Source of the DNA: Sorghum bicolor
Taxonomy: Eukaryota; Streptophyta; Magnoliopsida; Poales; Poaceae
Assembly: GCF_000003195.3 (NCBI RefSeq)
Contig: NC_012873.2
Span: 19,391,161 to 19,455,160 of the forward strand
Direction of reading: 5' to 3'
DNA: 64,000 bases
Positions 1 to 11,798 of the stretch are shown one piece after another (positions within the stretch are counted from its first letter, which is position 1; each line of letters opens with the position of its first letter). The notes under the pieces are model-generated. The model made no database searches, was not told the DNA's origin, and saw only the letters and a program-made list of their open reading frames with translations. A program made the translations under genes and the position numbers.

Positions 1-2325
1 ATCCACCAACTTCAGATGAACAGATCAAGCTCACTACAGATCTATTGGCATCGGCAATGTCAGGACCAGTTCCTCCTCCTAACTGGTGGGGTTTCGGTAT
101 GCCCCCGAAATACTGGAAGACACCTGGCACGTCTCAGGCAGCTGAGGTGAGAGGCAAGGCTCCTATGGCATCGGCACCTCCAAGTATGCCGATGAATCAG
201 AGTCCCAGTATACTAAGACTACTACTGCAAGACCTTACACTGGGAATTATCAAGCTCTGACGTTCCAGATGCCTAACGCATCGGCAGACTCAATGCTGAT
301 GCAACAGAGGTTCATGACTCAACCAGGGTATGTCAATTCGATGATGATGCCTAATTACAAGTCATCGGCAGGACCTATGCCGATGAATGCTAATAGTGGA
401 TGGCTTGGGCAGCAAGTCTTTTCGCAAACGCCCCAACAGAGTCATCAGGCTACAGGGTTCCAGCAAGGCCAGATCTATCCTGGGTTCCAGAATCAGGGAA
501 TGACCAACCAGCCAATGAATCTTGGGCAGCAGGTTGGAGGACAGCAGATTGGCGGGCAACAGCTTAGTGGTCCGCAGATTGGGGGCCAAATGATTAACCC
601 AATGTTTCATGCAGATCGTGCGCCGCATAGACACGTGGAAGCTTACCAGCAGGTGCCGGATCCGCAACCACCTCATCGGCAAGATGCCGATGCTTATTGG
701 GCCGATAAGATTGCTGAAGTAATGAGAGACCAGTTTGGGATAAAACCCAAAGTCAACACTTACTCTTATCGGACACCGTATCCTCCCGCATATGATTTGA
801 TCCCGCTTCCAAATCGGTACAAGGTACCGGATTTTACTAAGTTTTCTGGGCAGGATGACACGTCAACCATGGAGCATGTCAACAGGTTCATCATCTATTG
901 CGGAGAAGCTGCTAACAGGGATGAATTAAGGGTTCGTTTAATCTCGTCATCATTATCTGGATCGGCTTTTACCTGGTTTATATCATTACCTCCCAACTCA
1001 GTGGTTACTTGAGCAGATCTAGAGAAGCAGTTCCACAAATACTTCTTTTCTGGTGTCCATGAAAAGAAGATCAGCGATTTGGTCAAATTGAGGCAACGCA
1101 ATGATGAACCGGTTGAAAGTTTTGTGCAGAGGATATGGGAGGTCAAGAACAAATGCTATAGCCTGGTTCTAGATGATTGGCAGCTAGCCGATTTGGCTTT
1201 CCAGGGTTTATTGCCGCACATAAGGGACAAGTATGCATCTCAGGAGTTTGAAAGCTTAAGTCATTTGGTGCAGAGAATTTCTGATCAAGATATCAAGCCT
1301 TTTGAGCCCAAGAGAGCATGGAATAAAAAGGTATCATTTGTGGATGAAGCGGCAAGCTCGGACTCTGATGAAGAGCCAGTCATCGGCTTGGCAGAATGGG
1401 TGAAAATAAAAAGCCGATGTCTTGACCTTTTGGACATAAGGAACCAGAGAAGTTCGCATTTGACATCACTAAGGCCGATAGGATATTTGACTTTCTACTT
1501 CAGGAAGGTCAGATCAAGCTGTCACCTAATCATGTGATCCCATCGGCTGAAGAATTAAAAAGGATGAAGTATTGCAAGTGGCACAATGCAACTTCTCACG
1601 ACACTAATGAGTGTAAAGTTTTTAGACAGTAGCTGCAATCGGCTATAGAATCTGGGAGGATCAAATTTGACACCTCCAAAACTCAGAAGCCGATGTAGAT
1701 TGATCAACACCCTTTCCCAACAAATATGTTGGATGCTAAGGGAAAGGCCAAGGACTTGACATCGGAAGCAGCTTTAAGAAGTGCATCGGTGGATCCTCAG
1801 CATCAGATCACTACTGCCGATGCCAAGGGAAGAGGCTTGATCTAGGAAGGAGCCAACTCAGGAAGGCCTCCCCGATCTGGTATTGTGATAACTCACAGAA
1901 GTCCTCAGGAAACTTGGCAGCAACGTGAGGACCGGTATCGGCGCCAGCAGGAAGAATACCATCGGGAGGAAGAAAGGCGCCGGCAAGAATGGAATCGACA
2001 CAGAGATCACTGGAATTGTCCGTTCTTCATTCATTGTTGGGAGGAAAATATCAAGCTTCCTACTATCAGAGATTGTCCTGAGTGCAACAGTTATGATCGG
2101 TATGACAGATCCGTACGGTGTTATCATGAAGATGATCGGCGATTTAATGGGCCGATTAGGGGAAGAGCGTCCGTTCATGATCGGCTGGGGGGCAGGCTCA
2201 GTGTGCACGACAGGCTTGGCGATCGTGTTCAATATTTTCCCAGAAACCAGGAAGAACTCAAAGAGATGGCTAATGCACGGGTTCCCGATGAGTTCATCTT
2301 CTGCCGGGATGCCAATACTTACTGA
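1..2325 (+). pseudogene. Retand Gag region, broken
   Basis: Gag makes the capsid and nucleocapsid of the cytoplasmic virus-like particle. Open segments at 45-260, 269-1012, 1079-1537 and 1885-2325 read as one decayed Gag. The first ~130 residues of the second segment are Gln/Gly/Met-rich, followed by a retrotransposon-gag-like part (FTKFSGQDD...FTWFISLPP) that continues after a TGA at 1010-1012 into 1079-1537. A Cys/His block (YCKWHNATSHDTNEC) near 1570-1616 and the HWNCPFFIHCW block near 2010-2040 are typical of Tat Gag. In-frame TAG codons occur near 1630, 1696 and 1843, and there is a frame change near 1400. The N-terminal start lies off the left edge or is lost. Confidence 0.8.
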
Positions 2326-3186
2326 ATGGAGTCAAGAGAGAATCATCGCCCATCGGTGAGGGAGCAGCAACTTTCCCCATGGTGTCCAGAGGGGTTAACC
2401 AGAACACAGAAGAGAAGACTGCAGCGTGAGAGGCGAGAAGAGTTAAGCAAGGGCGAAAACTCTAGCCAATCTCGGGATCAGGAGTCAGATCCTAAGGAAA
2501 GAGGTCCATCGGCAGATGTCAACATGGTATTTATGTTGCCGATGGAATTCCTGGCGCCATCTAGTGATGATGAGTTGGAGTTTTCCGACCAAATAGCTCA
2601 GTTGGCTCTAGACCCAATGACCGCCATCTTTGAAAAGCCTGCCGACAACGAAAGGCAACATCTTAAGGCTCTATTTGTCAAAGGAAGAGTAGATGGTCAG
2701 CCGATGACCAAAATTTTGGTTGACGGAGGAGCTGCTATCAATATCATGCCATATGCAGTGTATCGGAAGCTTGGGAAAGGAGATCAAGATTTGACCAAGA
2801 CCGATATGATGCTCAAGGACTTTGAGGGCAATGTGTCTCTGGTCAAGGGAGCTGTATGCGTTGAGTTGACCATCGGCAGTAAAACCTTGCCGACAACTTT
2901 CTTTGTGATCAGTGGAAAGGGTGCTTACAACTTACTGTTGGGGAGAGATTGGATTCATGCCAATTGTTGCATCCCGTCTACAATGCACCAATGCTTGGTT
3001 CAGTGGGTAGGTGACAAGATTGAAATTGTCCTGGGAGATTCTTCCTATGTTATTGCATCGGTAGAGGCAGACACCTACGAAAGAATTAGGTGTATTTCAG
3101 AAGAGGTCTCGGAAAGAGATTTCCTCAAGGTTGCCGATTATGAAATTCCACCGATCCAAGCAGTCGGTTTTGATGAAGGTTTTTAA
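2326..3186 (+). pseudogene. Retand aspartic protease segment
   Basis: This open segment of about 286 codons follows a TGA that separates it from Gag. A charged Arg/Glu-rich linker comes first. The retropepsin-like fold then shows the active-site strand ILVDGGAAINIMP (near 2715-2755) and the later NLLLGRDWIHA strand (near 2930-2960). The active site reads D-G-G rather than D-T/S-G, a variant often met in Tat elements. It would cut the polyprotein in the particle. Its end overlaps the start of the reverse transcriptase segment by one base, and the stop at 3184-3186 is probably a mutation inside a once-continuous polyprotein. Confidence 0.8.
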
Positions 3187-4247
3187 TGGATAGGTTCACC
3201 GATGATGGAAAGTTAGGCCAGGGGTTCACATCGGTCGATGATTTGGTAGAAGTAGATATAGGTAGTGGTGATAAACCTAGACCTACTTTTATTAGTGCTA
3301 AGTTAAATCCTGAGTGTAAGCAACAGTTAACTGATTTGTTAAAGGAATATAAAGATTGCTTTGCTTGGGATTATACTGAGATGCCTGGTTTAGACCGATC
3401 GATTGTTGAGCATCGGTTGCCTATCAAGTCTGGATTTTGGCCACATCAGCAGCCAGCTCGCCGATGTAATCCTAATATTCTTCCTGACATCAAGGCCGAA
3501 ATAACTAAACTTATTGAAGCCAAATTTATTCGGCAGTGTCGGTACGCCGAGTGGATTTCCATTGTTGTTCCGGTTTACAAGAAGAATGGGAAGCTTCAGG
3601 TCTGCATTGATTTCAGGAATCTTAACAAAGCTACACCGATGCATGGCTACCCAATGCCAGTTGCCGATCTGCTAGTTGATGCTGCGGCTGGGCATCGAAT
3701 TATTAGCTTTATGGATGGCAATGCAGGATACAATCAAATATTCATGGCTGAAGAGGATATTCCAAAGACTGCATTTAGATGTCCTGGTCATGTTGGGTTA
3801 TTTGAATGGATAGTCATGACCAATGGCTTGAAGAATGCTGGTGCTACTTATCAGAGGGCCATGAATTTTATATTTCATGAGTTCATCGGCAAGCTGGTGG
3901 AGATTTATATTGATGATGTGGTGGTTAAGTCTGGAGACTTCACAAAGCATCTTGCTGATCTACGAAAGGTGTTGGAATGCACAAGGAAGCATGGTTTTAA
4001 AATGAATCCCAATAAGTGTGCATTTGGTGTATCGGTAGGACAGTTTCTTGGCTTCATGGTGCATCAAAGGGGGATTGAAATTAGTCGGAGATCTATTGAT
4101 GCCATCAACAAAATAGTGGCCCCTACCAACAAGACCGAGCTCCAGTCCTTGATCGGCAAAGTAAATTTTATCAGAAGATTTATATCTAATTTGTCTGGTA
4201 AAATTCGTGCTTTCAGTCCACTTCTTAAGTTAAAGGCCGATCAATAA
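3186..4247 (+). pseudogene. Retand reverse transcriptase domain
   Basis: This segment of 353 codons copies element RNA into DNA. Reverse transcriptase landmarks run in order: AEWISIVVPVYKKNGK, CIDFRNLNKAT, the palm motif YPMPVADLLVDAAAG followed by ISFMDGNAGYNQI (first catalytic Asp), KTAFRCPG, MTNGLKNAGATYQRAMN, and the catalytic YIDDVVV near residue 240. The thumb-side FLGFMVHQRGIE follows. All three catalytic aspartates are present. A TAA at 4245-4247 cuts it from the RNase H. The reading frame is otherwise clean over 1 kb, so decay is moderate. Confidence 0.9.
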
Positions 4248-5123
4248 TTTGTTTGGGGGAAAGAACAACAGTTGGCTCTGGATGAAATCAAGAAGTATTT
4301 AGTGAATCCTCCAGTTCTAATTCCACCTCAGCAAGGGAAGCCCTTCAAATTGTATTTGTCTACCAATGGGATGGTCATCGGTTCGGCTTTAATTCAAGAA
4401 TTTGAAGGGAAAGAGCGTGTAATTTATTACTTAAGCAGGAGGTTGATTGATGCCGAGACCAGGTATTCGGCTATTGAGAAACTATGCTTGTGCTTGTATT
4501 TCTCTTGTATCAAGTTAAGGCACTACTTGTTATCGGCCGAATGCACTGTTATTTGCAAGGATGATGTAGTCCGGTACATGCTGTCTATGCCGATTATGAG
4601 CGGCAGGATCGGTAAATGGATTTTGGCGCTGTCGGAATTCGATCTGCGTTACGAATCGGCTAAGGTAGTTAAGGGACAGATTATGGCCGATTTTGTAACT
4701 CAACATTGCGGTGTAGTGGAGGCTTTGGAAATTGTACCTTGGACACTCTTCTTTGATGGATCCACATGTGACCGGGGGCAGGAATCGGCACAGTATTAAT
4801 TTCCCCTCGGGGAAGCTAGTTTGAGTTTTCCTTGCCAATTGTTGCCACGATGACGAATAATCAGGCTGAGTATCAGGCTTTAATAAAGGGATTGGAGTTG
4901 TTAAGAGAAGTTCATGCTGATGCTGTTGAGGTCTTCGGAGATTCTATGCTAGTTATAAATCAATTGGTTGGAAGCTATGAATGCCGAAGTGAAGTTCTCA
5001 GAACTTATTACGAAAGGAGTATGCAACTGTTAAAGGAGTTCAAAGATTTTTGATTGGAGCATGTTCCTCGATTGCATAATGAAGAGGCCAATTGGTTGGC
5101 TCAGCATGCCTCGGGATATTAGC
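4248..5123 (+). pseudogene. Retand dual RNase H (standard plus second, archaeal-type)
   Basis: The first RNase H (about 4248-4720) shows KPFKLYLSTNG, where the catalytic first Asp of the usual DAS/DTS is replaced by STNG, then IYYLSRRLIDAETRYSAIEK. That substitution in the first domain is known in elements with a second RNase H. The second domain starts at LFFDGSTCD (near 4746) and, after a frameshift near 4790, continues with MTNNQAEYQALIKGLELL and FGDSMLVINQL, which hold the D-E-D catalytic set. Stops occur at 5051-5053 and near 5119. Two RNase H domains place the element in Tat. Confidence 0.85.
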
Positions 5124-5125
5124 CT

Positions 5126-6418
5126 ATGATTAATACAATATCGGCAATCGGTGCCGATGATTGGAGAAATGAAATCATTGATTATTTGAAGGATCCATCT
5201 AAGAAAGTTGAAAGACGGGTTCGGTTTCAAGCCACCAAGTATGTGTTCCTCAAAAGTGAATTGTATTATCGAACTATTGATGGGATTCTTCTCCGATGCT
5301 TGGGTGATGATGAAGCTAAGAGTTTGATGGGAGAAATCCATGAAGGGGTATGTGGAGCACATCAGTCAGCTTTTAAGATGATGTGGATGATTAGGAGAAA
5401 TGGATATTATTGGCCGACCATACTTGAGGATTGCTTTAAGTATTTCAAAGGGTGTCAAGGATGTCAAAAGTTTGGCAATATTCAAAGGGCGCCTGCATCG
5501 GCTATGAATCCTATTATCAAGCCTTGGCCTTTCCGAGGGTGGGCTATTGATTTGATCGGCCAGATTTATCCACCATCCAGCAAAGGGCATAAGTTCATCT
5601 TGGTTGCTACCGATTATTTCACTAAGTGGGTTGAAGCTATTCCTTTGAAGAAAGTTACATCGGCCAATATGATTGATTTTGTGAAAGAACACATTATTTA
5701 CCAATTTGGAATTCCTCAGACAATTACTACCGATCAGGGCACTATGTTCACATCAGGGGAGTTTGATGAATTTGCAATTGGTATGGGAATTAAAGTATTA
5801 AATTCTTCTCCTTACTATGCTCAAGCTAATGGGTAGGCCGAGGCATCTAACAAAGGGATTATCAGGCTTATTAAACGAAAGATTGAAGAAAATCCTAGGA
5901 GGTGGCATACATTATTAAACGAAGCTCTATGGTCATATCGGATGGCTTTTCTTGGATCGACCAGGGTCTCACCTTATCAGTTGGTATATGGGCATGATGC
6001 AGTGTTACCTTGGGAAATTAAGACTGGGTCTAGGCGGCTATCTTTTCAGGATCAGTTGACTGCCGATGACTATACCACTTTGATGACAGACGAGTTGGAT
6101 GATTTAGCAGGGTATCGGCTAAGGGCTTTGATGAGTATAAAAGAGAATAAAAAGAGAGTTGCTAGATGGTATGATAAGAAAGTAAAGGCTAAGGAATTCG
6201 CCGATGGAGATTTGGTATGGAAATTGATCTTACCGATCGGGACTAAAAGTTCAAAATTTGGGAAGTGGTCTCCCAATTGGGAGGGTCCCTATCGGATAAG
6301 TCGATCGGCTCCTGGTAATGCCTATATTCTAGAAACTCTCAAAGGAGTAGAATTTCCCAGAGCATTAAATGGCAAATATCTAAAGAAGTACTACCCAAGC
6401 ATATGGGTCGATGCATAA
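5126..6418 (+). pseudogene. Retand integrase
   Basis: Integrase joins the cDNA to chromosomal DNA. An HHCC zinc-binding part is seen (HEGVCGAHQSAFKMMW ... CQGCQKF, about 5340-5475). The catalytic core follows: WAIDLIGQI (first Asp), TTDQGTMFTSGEF (second Asp), then a TAG at 5834-5836 replacing a codon just before AEASNKG (catalytic Glu). The second half (about 5837-6418) ends with a GPY/F-like module (NWEGPYRISRSAPGNAY). There is no chromodomain, as expected for Tat. The pol frame ends with a stop at 6416-6418. Confidence 0.88.
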
Positions 6419-6697
6419 AAGTTTAAATGCAGATAACATTCCTATCGGCTGGATCAAAATATGTCTGGGGCCAGACTTAGTGTTTTTAAAAGATGCCGAT
6501 AACAGTCCTATCGGCTAGACTAAATATCAGGAAGTTTGGAAAGCAGAAAGAAGCAAGTATGTTGCCAATGAAGAAGTTCACATGTCAAGCAACGCCTGGA
6601 TCATCGATATAGCACGCAAGCGGATCTGGTTGGTTGCTTCTATCTCCTTGATGTCTTCATCGGCAGAACCTTCCACTGGCTTCAATTTCTTCTTCAA
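6419..6697. other. Spacer between pol and the antisense gene
   Basis: No coding sequence is seen. It holds two imperfect copies of a roughly 60-bp unit (GATAACA...CCTATCGGCT, near 6431-6460 and 6497-6525) and ends against the 3' end of the convergent antisense gene, so the two transcripts would meet here. Confidence 0.6.
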
Positions 6698-7598
6698 CTA
6701 TAGTGCCTTACGGCCATGAATGTTTCGTTCTTGCTCAAGAAGTTTAATTGTCTCTGTTAGTTGGCTTTCTTCCTGCCGGGCCTGGGATAGGGCATCCTCT
6801 ACCTGCTTGAGTTTTGCTAACAGGGCCTCTCTTCTCGCCAATAGATCAGAAATCTTCTGCTTCAATGCATTTCCTGAAGACTGTAAGATGCCGATGCTCT
6901 TGTGCTTCTCATCGGCAAGGAGCTTCACTTTCATCATCTCTTCAGATAGTTGGGCATGAGCAGCTCTATCGGCGAGACGTTGGGCAGCCTTCTGATATTG
7001 CAACTGACGGCTTTCTAAGTGCGCAGCCTGAAAGAGGATTTCTTCGGCATCGGCAGGAATCTGGCCTCTAAGGGTCCTGAACAAAGCTTTGGCCGGGTTA
7101 GAATCGTCGACCAGTTGGGCTGTATCTTGATGAAGGAGGGCTGATAATTCCTCCAGCTTCGCCCTGACTTCTGCCGATGTGATCCCAACTGCCCGAGAAG
7201 AGCTGGCTTCCTCGCCTTCGTCTTCAGAGATGTCGATGGCAAAGGAAAACAAGCTGTCGGGAGAGTCCTGCTCCTGAAGAAGAGTTAAAACGAGTTATTC
7301 TATGGTCTGGTATTGATAAATAATGCAGACGGGGATTGGATAACTTACTTGTTTCAGGGCAATCTCTCGCCTCTGATTAGAAGGTGCCGATGGAATCACA
7401 GGCTGATCGGCTGAGGCTGCCGATTGAACTATGTCGGCTGAAACAATAACAGAAATAATTGTAAGACAGAAGAAAAGAGTTCATCGGCAATGATTTCATA
7501 GGAAGTGCGTTACCTTGGGGAGATGCAGTGCTTGTCTGGATCGAGGAGACTACCGATGATATGATTAATCCTGCTGGATCGGTAGCCTGCTCGCCCAT
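6698..7598 (-). pseudogene. Antisense PMD gene of Retand: 3' exons
   Basis: This is the C-terminal part of a gene lying on the strand opposite to gag-pol. The last exon (7267 down to 6698) encodes a long Lys/Glu/Gln-rich coiled coil (about residues 25-180 of that exon) and ends in a stop at 6698-6700. Upstream exons are 7437-7349 and 7598-7514. Junctions read CAG at the acceptors (next to 7267 and 7437) and GTAAG or GTAAC at the donors (next to 7349 and 7514), all canonical GT-AG. The exon at 7598 is cut by element A, and its other half begins at 15752. The coiled coil suggests oligomerisation; no enzymatic motif is visible. Confidence 0.75.
7594..7598. repeat. Target-site duplication of element A (left)
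   Basis: CCCAT here is repeated at 15752-15756 immediately outside the other end of element A. Five bases is the usual Ty3/gypsy duplication length. Confidence 0.95.
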
Positions 7599-9251
7599 TG
7601 TTTGGTATTCTTAACATCATTACCAAAAGTAGACTAAGTTCTCTAAATCTAGTAACGGTGCCAAAAATGCCAAACCTATCCCTCACACCACTTAAGCCAA
7701 GTTGTCATCCCCAGCATGACATGAGAGACGCGGTATTGAAATATGCAATTGCTCTTCTAAATAAGTAATGAATGGGATTTGCAAGCGCACAGATTAATAC
7801 CGATGTAGCATTTTAACCGGGAAGTATTCCAGGTATCGTTATTTATATTTTTACCACTGGGAAGGGATTAACAATCATCAATATTGATTACAGAATAGAA
7901 TATGAGATTGAGTATCTATCATTGCATATGTAATTGAGAACATGTATCTAACTCTTTCATACAGGGATAAGTGTCACATAAAAGATATATGAAGTAATGA
8001 ATAGTGACAAAGATAATTAATCTGATCAGTCACATATAGATATGATAAGCACCTCAATTAGATACTCTAGAAAGTCATTAGCATGGTATTAGAACGAACT
8101 ACAAGAATATTCCCTAAGTTATTCTCAACTATATAGTCTAGCATTATCATAATTAGTGCAAGCATACTTAGCAATCCTTGCGAGACAAGACTACGCCCAT
8201 GCATAGTGATATTAGCAAGGTAAATGAGAAACATAGCAATCACTCCCCTGTAATAATATTGCTCTGCCAGCCCAATACACGAGAGGGGGACTATATAAGA
8301 ATCAATGAAGCTGTCACTATCATGAACTACCCCACGATCTGGCATATTGGGTACAATCGCAGATAAATACGGTATAAGCACCACGCCTACACAATATCTA
8401 TCATTTACCCATGGATCCGATGGATAAACGCTATACGATCCTAACCATGTATACAGATCCAATCTAACTAAGCCAAGTACATAACTATGATAAACTAAGA
8501 ACAATATAATCTTGAATATAAGCAAGTAGAGCAAAGTCATAAGCAATATATTGAAGTACAACAAAGTCATATTCATAATATTGAAGAACAAAGATAATTA
8601 GAAAGAAATTAGAAGCACAATTAGAGAATTACCAAGAATCCTCCTGATAGATCCAGAAACCAATCGAAGATTGACTCTTTCTAGTTCTAATCCTATGTAG
8701 CTATGCTAATCTAGATATCTAATTGATGTGGTGGCTCTAATCTTGATCAGAGGCTTCTTCTCCCTTGAGGAATAATGAATTAGGGTTGAGAGGCTCTCTC
8801 CTCCAGGGGCCAGGGGGTCTGGTTTTATAGTCCCTTCAAGTGAATATGGGCCGTTGGATCAAACCGACTTAGATTGAACGGTTATCCTTGATCCTTTAGG
8901 TCGGTGGAGATCTCCCACGAAGCAGAGTCCTGATTGGACTCCCAGAGGGGGCGGGCGCCTAGGGCAGGAGGGCGGGCGCCCTGCCTCTAGCCCCGTTTCG
9001 CCTCTGCTTCGGTCTCGTGGCTTCTGAAGTCTTCTAGATGTAAGATAATTGCGCGGCACGTTAATATCTCTATGTAATCCCGATGTGTGGGCCTTTCTTC
9101 CGTATTTCCTGATAACCCCCTGTAGAAATAGACAAACACCAAAACTCGTAGAATTCTATCAGATAAAACCCTAAGTCTAGATGTTGATTTCATTTGGATC
9201 CTTTTCTTTATTTATTTGATAATTAAATTTGATACTTAAGGACCGTCAACA
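7599..9251 (-). repeat. 3' LTR of element A
   Basis: The minus-strand LTR begins TGTTGACGGTCC at 9251 and ends at 7599 with a TG/CA border. The matching copy is 14141-15751. A TATA box (TATAAAA on the minus strand, 8823-8829) lies about 150 bp downstream of a GC-rich block (8946-8983) containing GGGCGGGCGCCC-type repeats. This copy carries an extra ~25 bp near 8354-8378 that is absent from the other LTR. Confidence 0.93.
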
Positions 9252-9290
9252 AACTCCCCCAAGCTTACCTCTTGCTCATCCCTGAGCAAG
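9252..9290 (-). promoter_or_regulatory. Polypurine tract and stem-loop of element A
   Basis: On the minus strand a stem-loop (arms 9284-9290 and 9271-9277, CTTGCTC/GAGCAAG, loop AGGGAT) is followed by GCTTGGGGGAGTT, the plus-strand primer site, which abuts the LTR. The same arrangement is seen in elements C and D. Confidence 0.8.
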
Positions 9291-11328
9291 GATAGACTCA
9301 ACAATGGATCAGAAGTTGTTGTAATGCCTTTAAAAATTGACGGTACACATGCTTTTTAAATAAGATCTCATCTCTGAGTTAGAGTAAACTGTCAAGACTT
9401 AAAACTTACTTACTTTACCTTGACCATGGGACTTGTAACCGTCACTTCCATCTTGAGTAGTTAAAAGATAGAACAGTCTAGCCAAGTGCCATGTCTCTTA
9501 TTCTTGATCAGCTATAGCTCTAGAGTTTTTGCAGATTTTCAAATAAAACTCAGAGATTCCTTGTATGATTCTCTCATATCTCTCTTTTGTGGTATTTCTG
9601 GATCCTTACCAAAGCAATGATGGTATATGCCTTCTCTCAAGATATGTAGTATTTATAGTATAAGGCATAGTGACATTGCCTTCTCTCTCACCCTACTCTA
9701 ATAAGGCTTTAATATCTGGAGCCCATAGGTGGGAGATAAAGTATACATACTTACAAGACATTTATTGTATAGTCAAACCATGGATCCAAAGAAACAAGTC
9801 AATAAGTCGAATCAAGATGTGCATGTGTGGCGAATGAATGGTGTATGGTGATGATGGTGATAACAATGGTGAAAGTCTAATTCTACTTTTGCTCTTTGAG
9901 GGGATACATACCTTCCTTGCTTTTTGAAACTTTATGAGGAGAATGAGATGCTCTTCTTTTTCTTTTCTTTCAAGGTTCCGGGCACTTGCCCCTTTTTATT
10001 TCCTTGTATTTCTCTTTTTTTTAGAGCACTCATCTCTTGAGATAATATAGCAAGTGGTAGTAACAAGATAACTTGAGCATTTATTCCATAGGGGAAAACA
10101 GAAATATTTTTGGTTATTCTCTCCCGGATTAGGAGTAGAATATTTTTAGGTGATTCTGGAGATGGAAATGGATGGATATATGTGGATGGTACTCCCGGAG
10201 TAGAAGTAGCATGTATGAGTGAACGTGCAAGTGAAATCTTGATTTAACCACATGACAAGCTCCTAAGGGTCTACACAGCTTGACCACACTCAATGCTCAT
10301 AAGTAGTAAATAGTAAATGTGTGGCTCAAAGTCTAGCAAGCATGTATATATGGCTGTGGTAGGAATTTAAACTCTCATCATACAGGAACTCATCATGCAA
10401 TATTTTAAAGATTTTCAAAGATAAAATTCTCCAGAATTCTAGCATCTCTAGGAACAGATAAACAGCAGCTCAACCTTCCCATATCATATCCGTTAACAAC
10501 TTAGACTTCAGATCAAGTTTTCATCCCACAAGTTTAGGTCTAGAGCAAGCTTTAAATTATAACAGTTATATCTAAACTTGAGAGAGAACTTAAAATGTGC
10601 AAATTAAGCAGAGCAACTATTCATCATATCCATGCTTGAGTTTTATTATTAAGATACAGATTAGCATAGCCACTTTATTTATTTATTAAACACACTAAGC
10701 AAAAGATATATATATAAGCATAAAATCTTTATTTGGTTTTTCATAGTTATATATATTTAAAATATAATATAAATATAAGGATAGATAGATAGAAATACTT
10801 ATCGAGATAAATGGGGGTGCTCTCTCCCAAGCTGAATTTTGACGTAATTTCTCATGATGTAGCTAGCAGGCGGCAGAGGTGTTTTTGAAAGTCAGCAGCA
10901 TTCTGACAGCGACTAGAATGTTCTCCATCTGCTAGTCTTCTTGATTCTTAAATTCTGTGGAGCTCAAATAGACAACAAAGCTTGTGGAACTTGATTAAGT
11001 GTTAGCATAAATATCTAGCCTTTATCATGTTGAGACTCCTTAATAATTATTACTCCCTGTTTTTATATTTTCGTTTTATTAAAGCAGAAAAGAAATTTTT
11101 ATTTTATTTTTATGCCACCACAGTGAATGTACTTATGGTTTTATGCCACTCGTATACTCACATGGGGCTTACTGTTTTTCACATTTTATTTTCTTTTTAG
11201 GATAGTACGAACATAATTAACTAAGTAAACTATTCGAAATAATTGAAAGGGAAAGGATAACTACCAAGTTTACCTCTTGGCAAGGCGTTCGGTGTTTTTA
11301 TGTCCTCCGAATGGGACTCTCCTCTTTC
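9291..11328 (-). other. Element A 3' noncoding region
   Basis: About 2 kb, AT-rich, without a usable reading frame on either strand. It holds stretches matching the 3' part of element C and a 12-bp palindrome GGGCACTTGCCC at 9980-9991. No reverse transcriptase or integrase remnants were seen. Confidence 0.7.
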
Positions 11329-11798
11329 TCAATTGTCCTGGGGTTCGTTGGGTGGCGTAGTCGGTACTTCCAGCGGCGCCTCCTCTTCATGTATAGTTAT
11401 CTTCTCTTTCCATACCTGACTCGGTGCTTCAGTCTCCTCTGGATAATTCTGTTTAAACTCTACATCTTCTGACCTTACAACTTCTCCTTCATAGTCTGCC
11501 CATCCGTCCTTGATGATTTGCCTCCTCTGGTTGCGGTTGCGTCGTTTTCTTACCTGCTTAGATTCTTCAACGATATAGTTAGGGTCAGCAAAATAACGGC
11601 GTACCTTCTCTGAGGGGATGTGCATATGGACTTCTCTGGTTCCAATGTAGATAATTGCTTTAACGGTGCTGAGAACGGTCTTCCAAGGATGATGGGTGGA
11701 TCGTACTCATCTTCTCCCTTGTCAATAACCTGAAAGTCTGTGTAGACAAAATGATCGTCTATTTTGACTGGGACATCAGTTACTGTGCCTTTAACTTC
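11329..11798 (-). pseudogene. Element A: rest of second protease and C-terminal tail after an in-frame stop
   Basis: This continues the frame of the Gag-protease gene after a TGA at 11799-11801. It encodes the remainder of the second retropepsin-like domain, with the typical ILGRPFL strand near 11670-11690, then a basic stretch (KQVRKRRNRNQRRQ) and an acidic tail ending at a stop at 11329-11331. A single point mutation therefore separates two halves of one long product. Confidence 0.75.
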
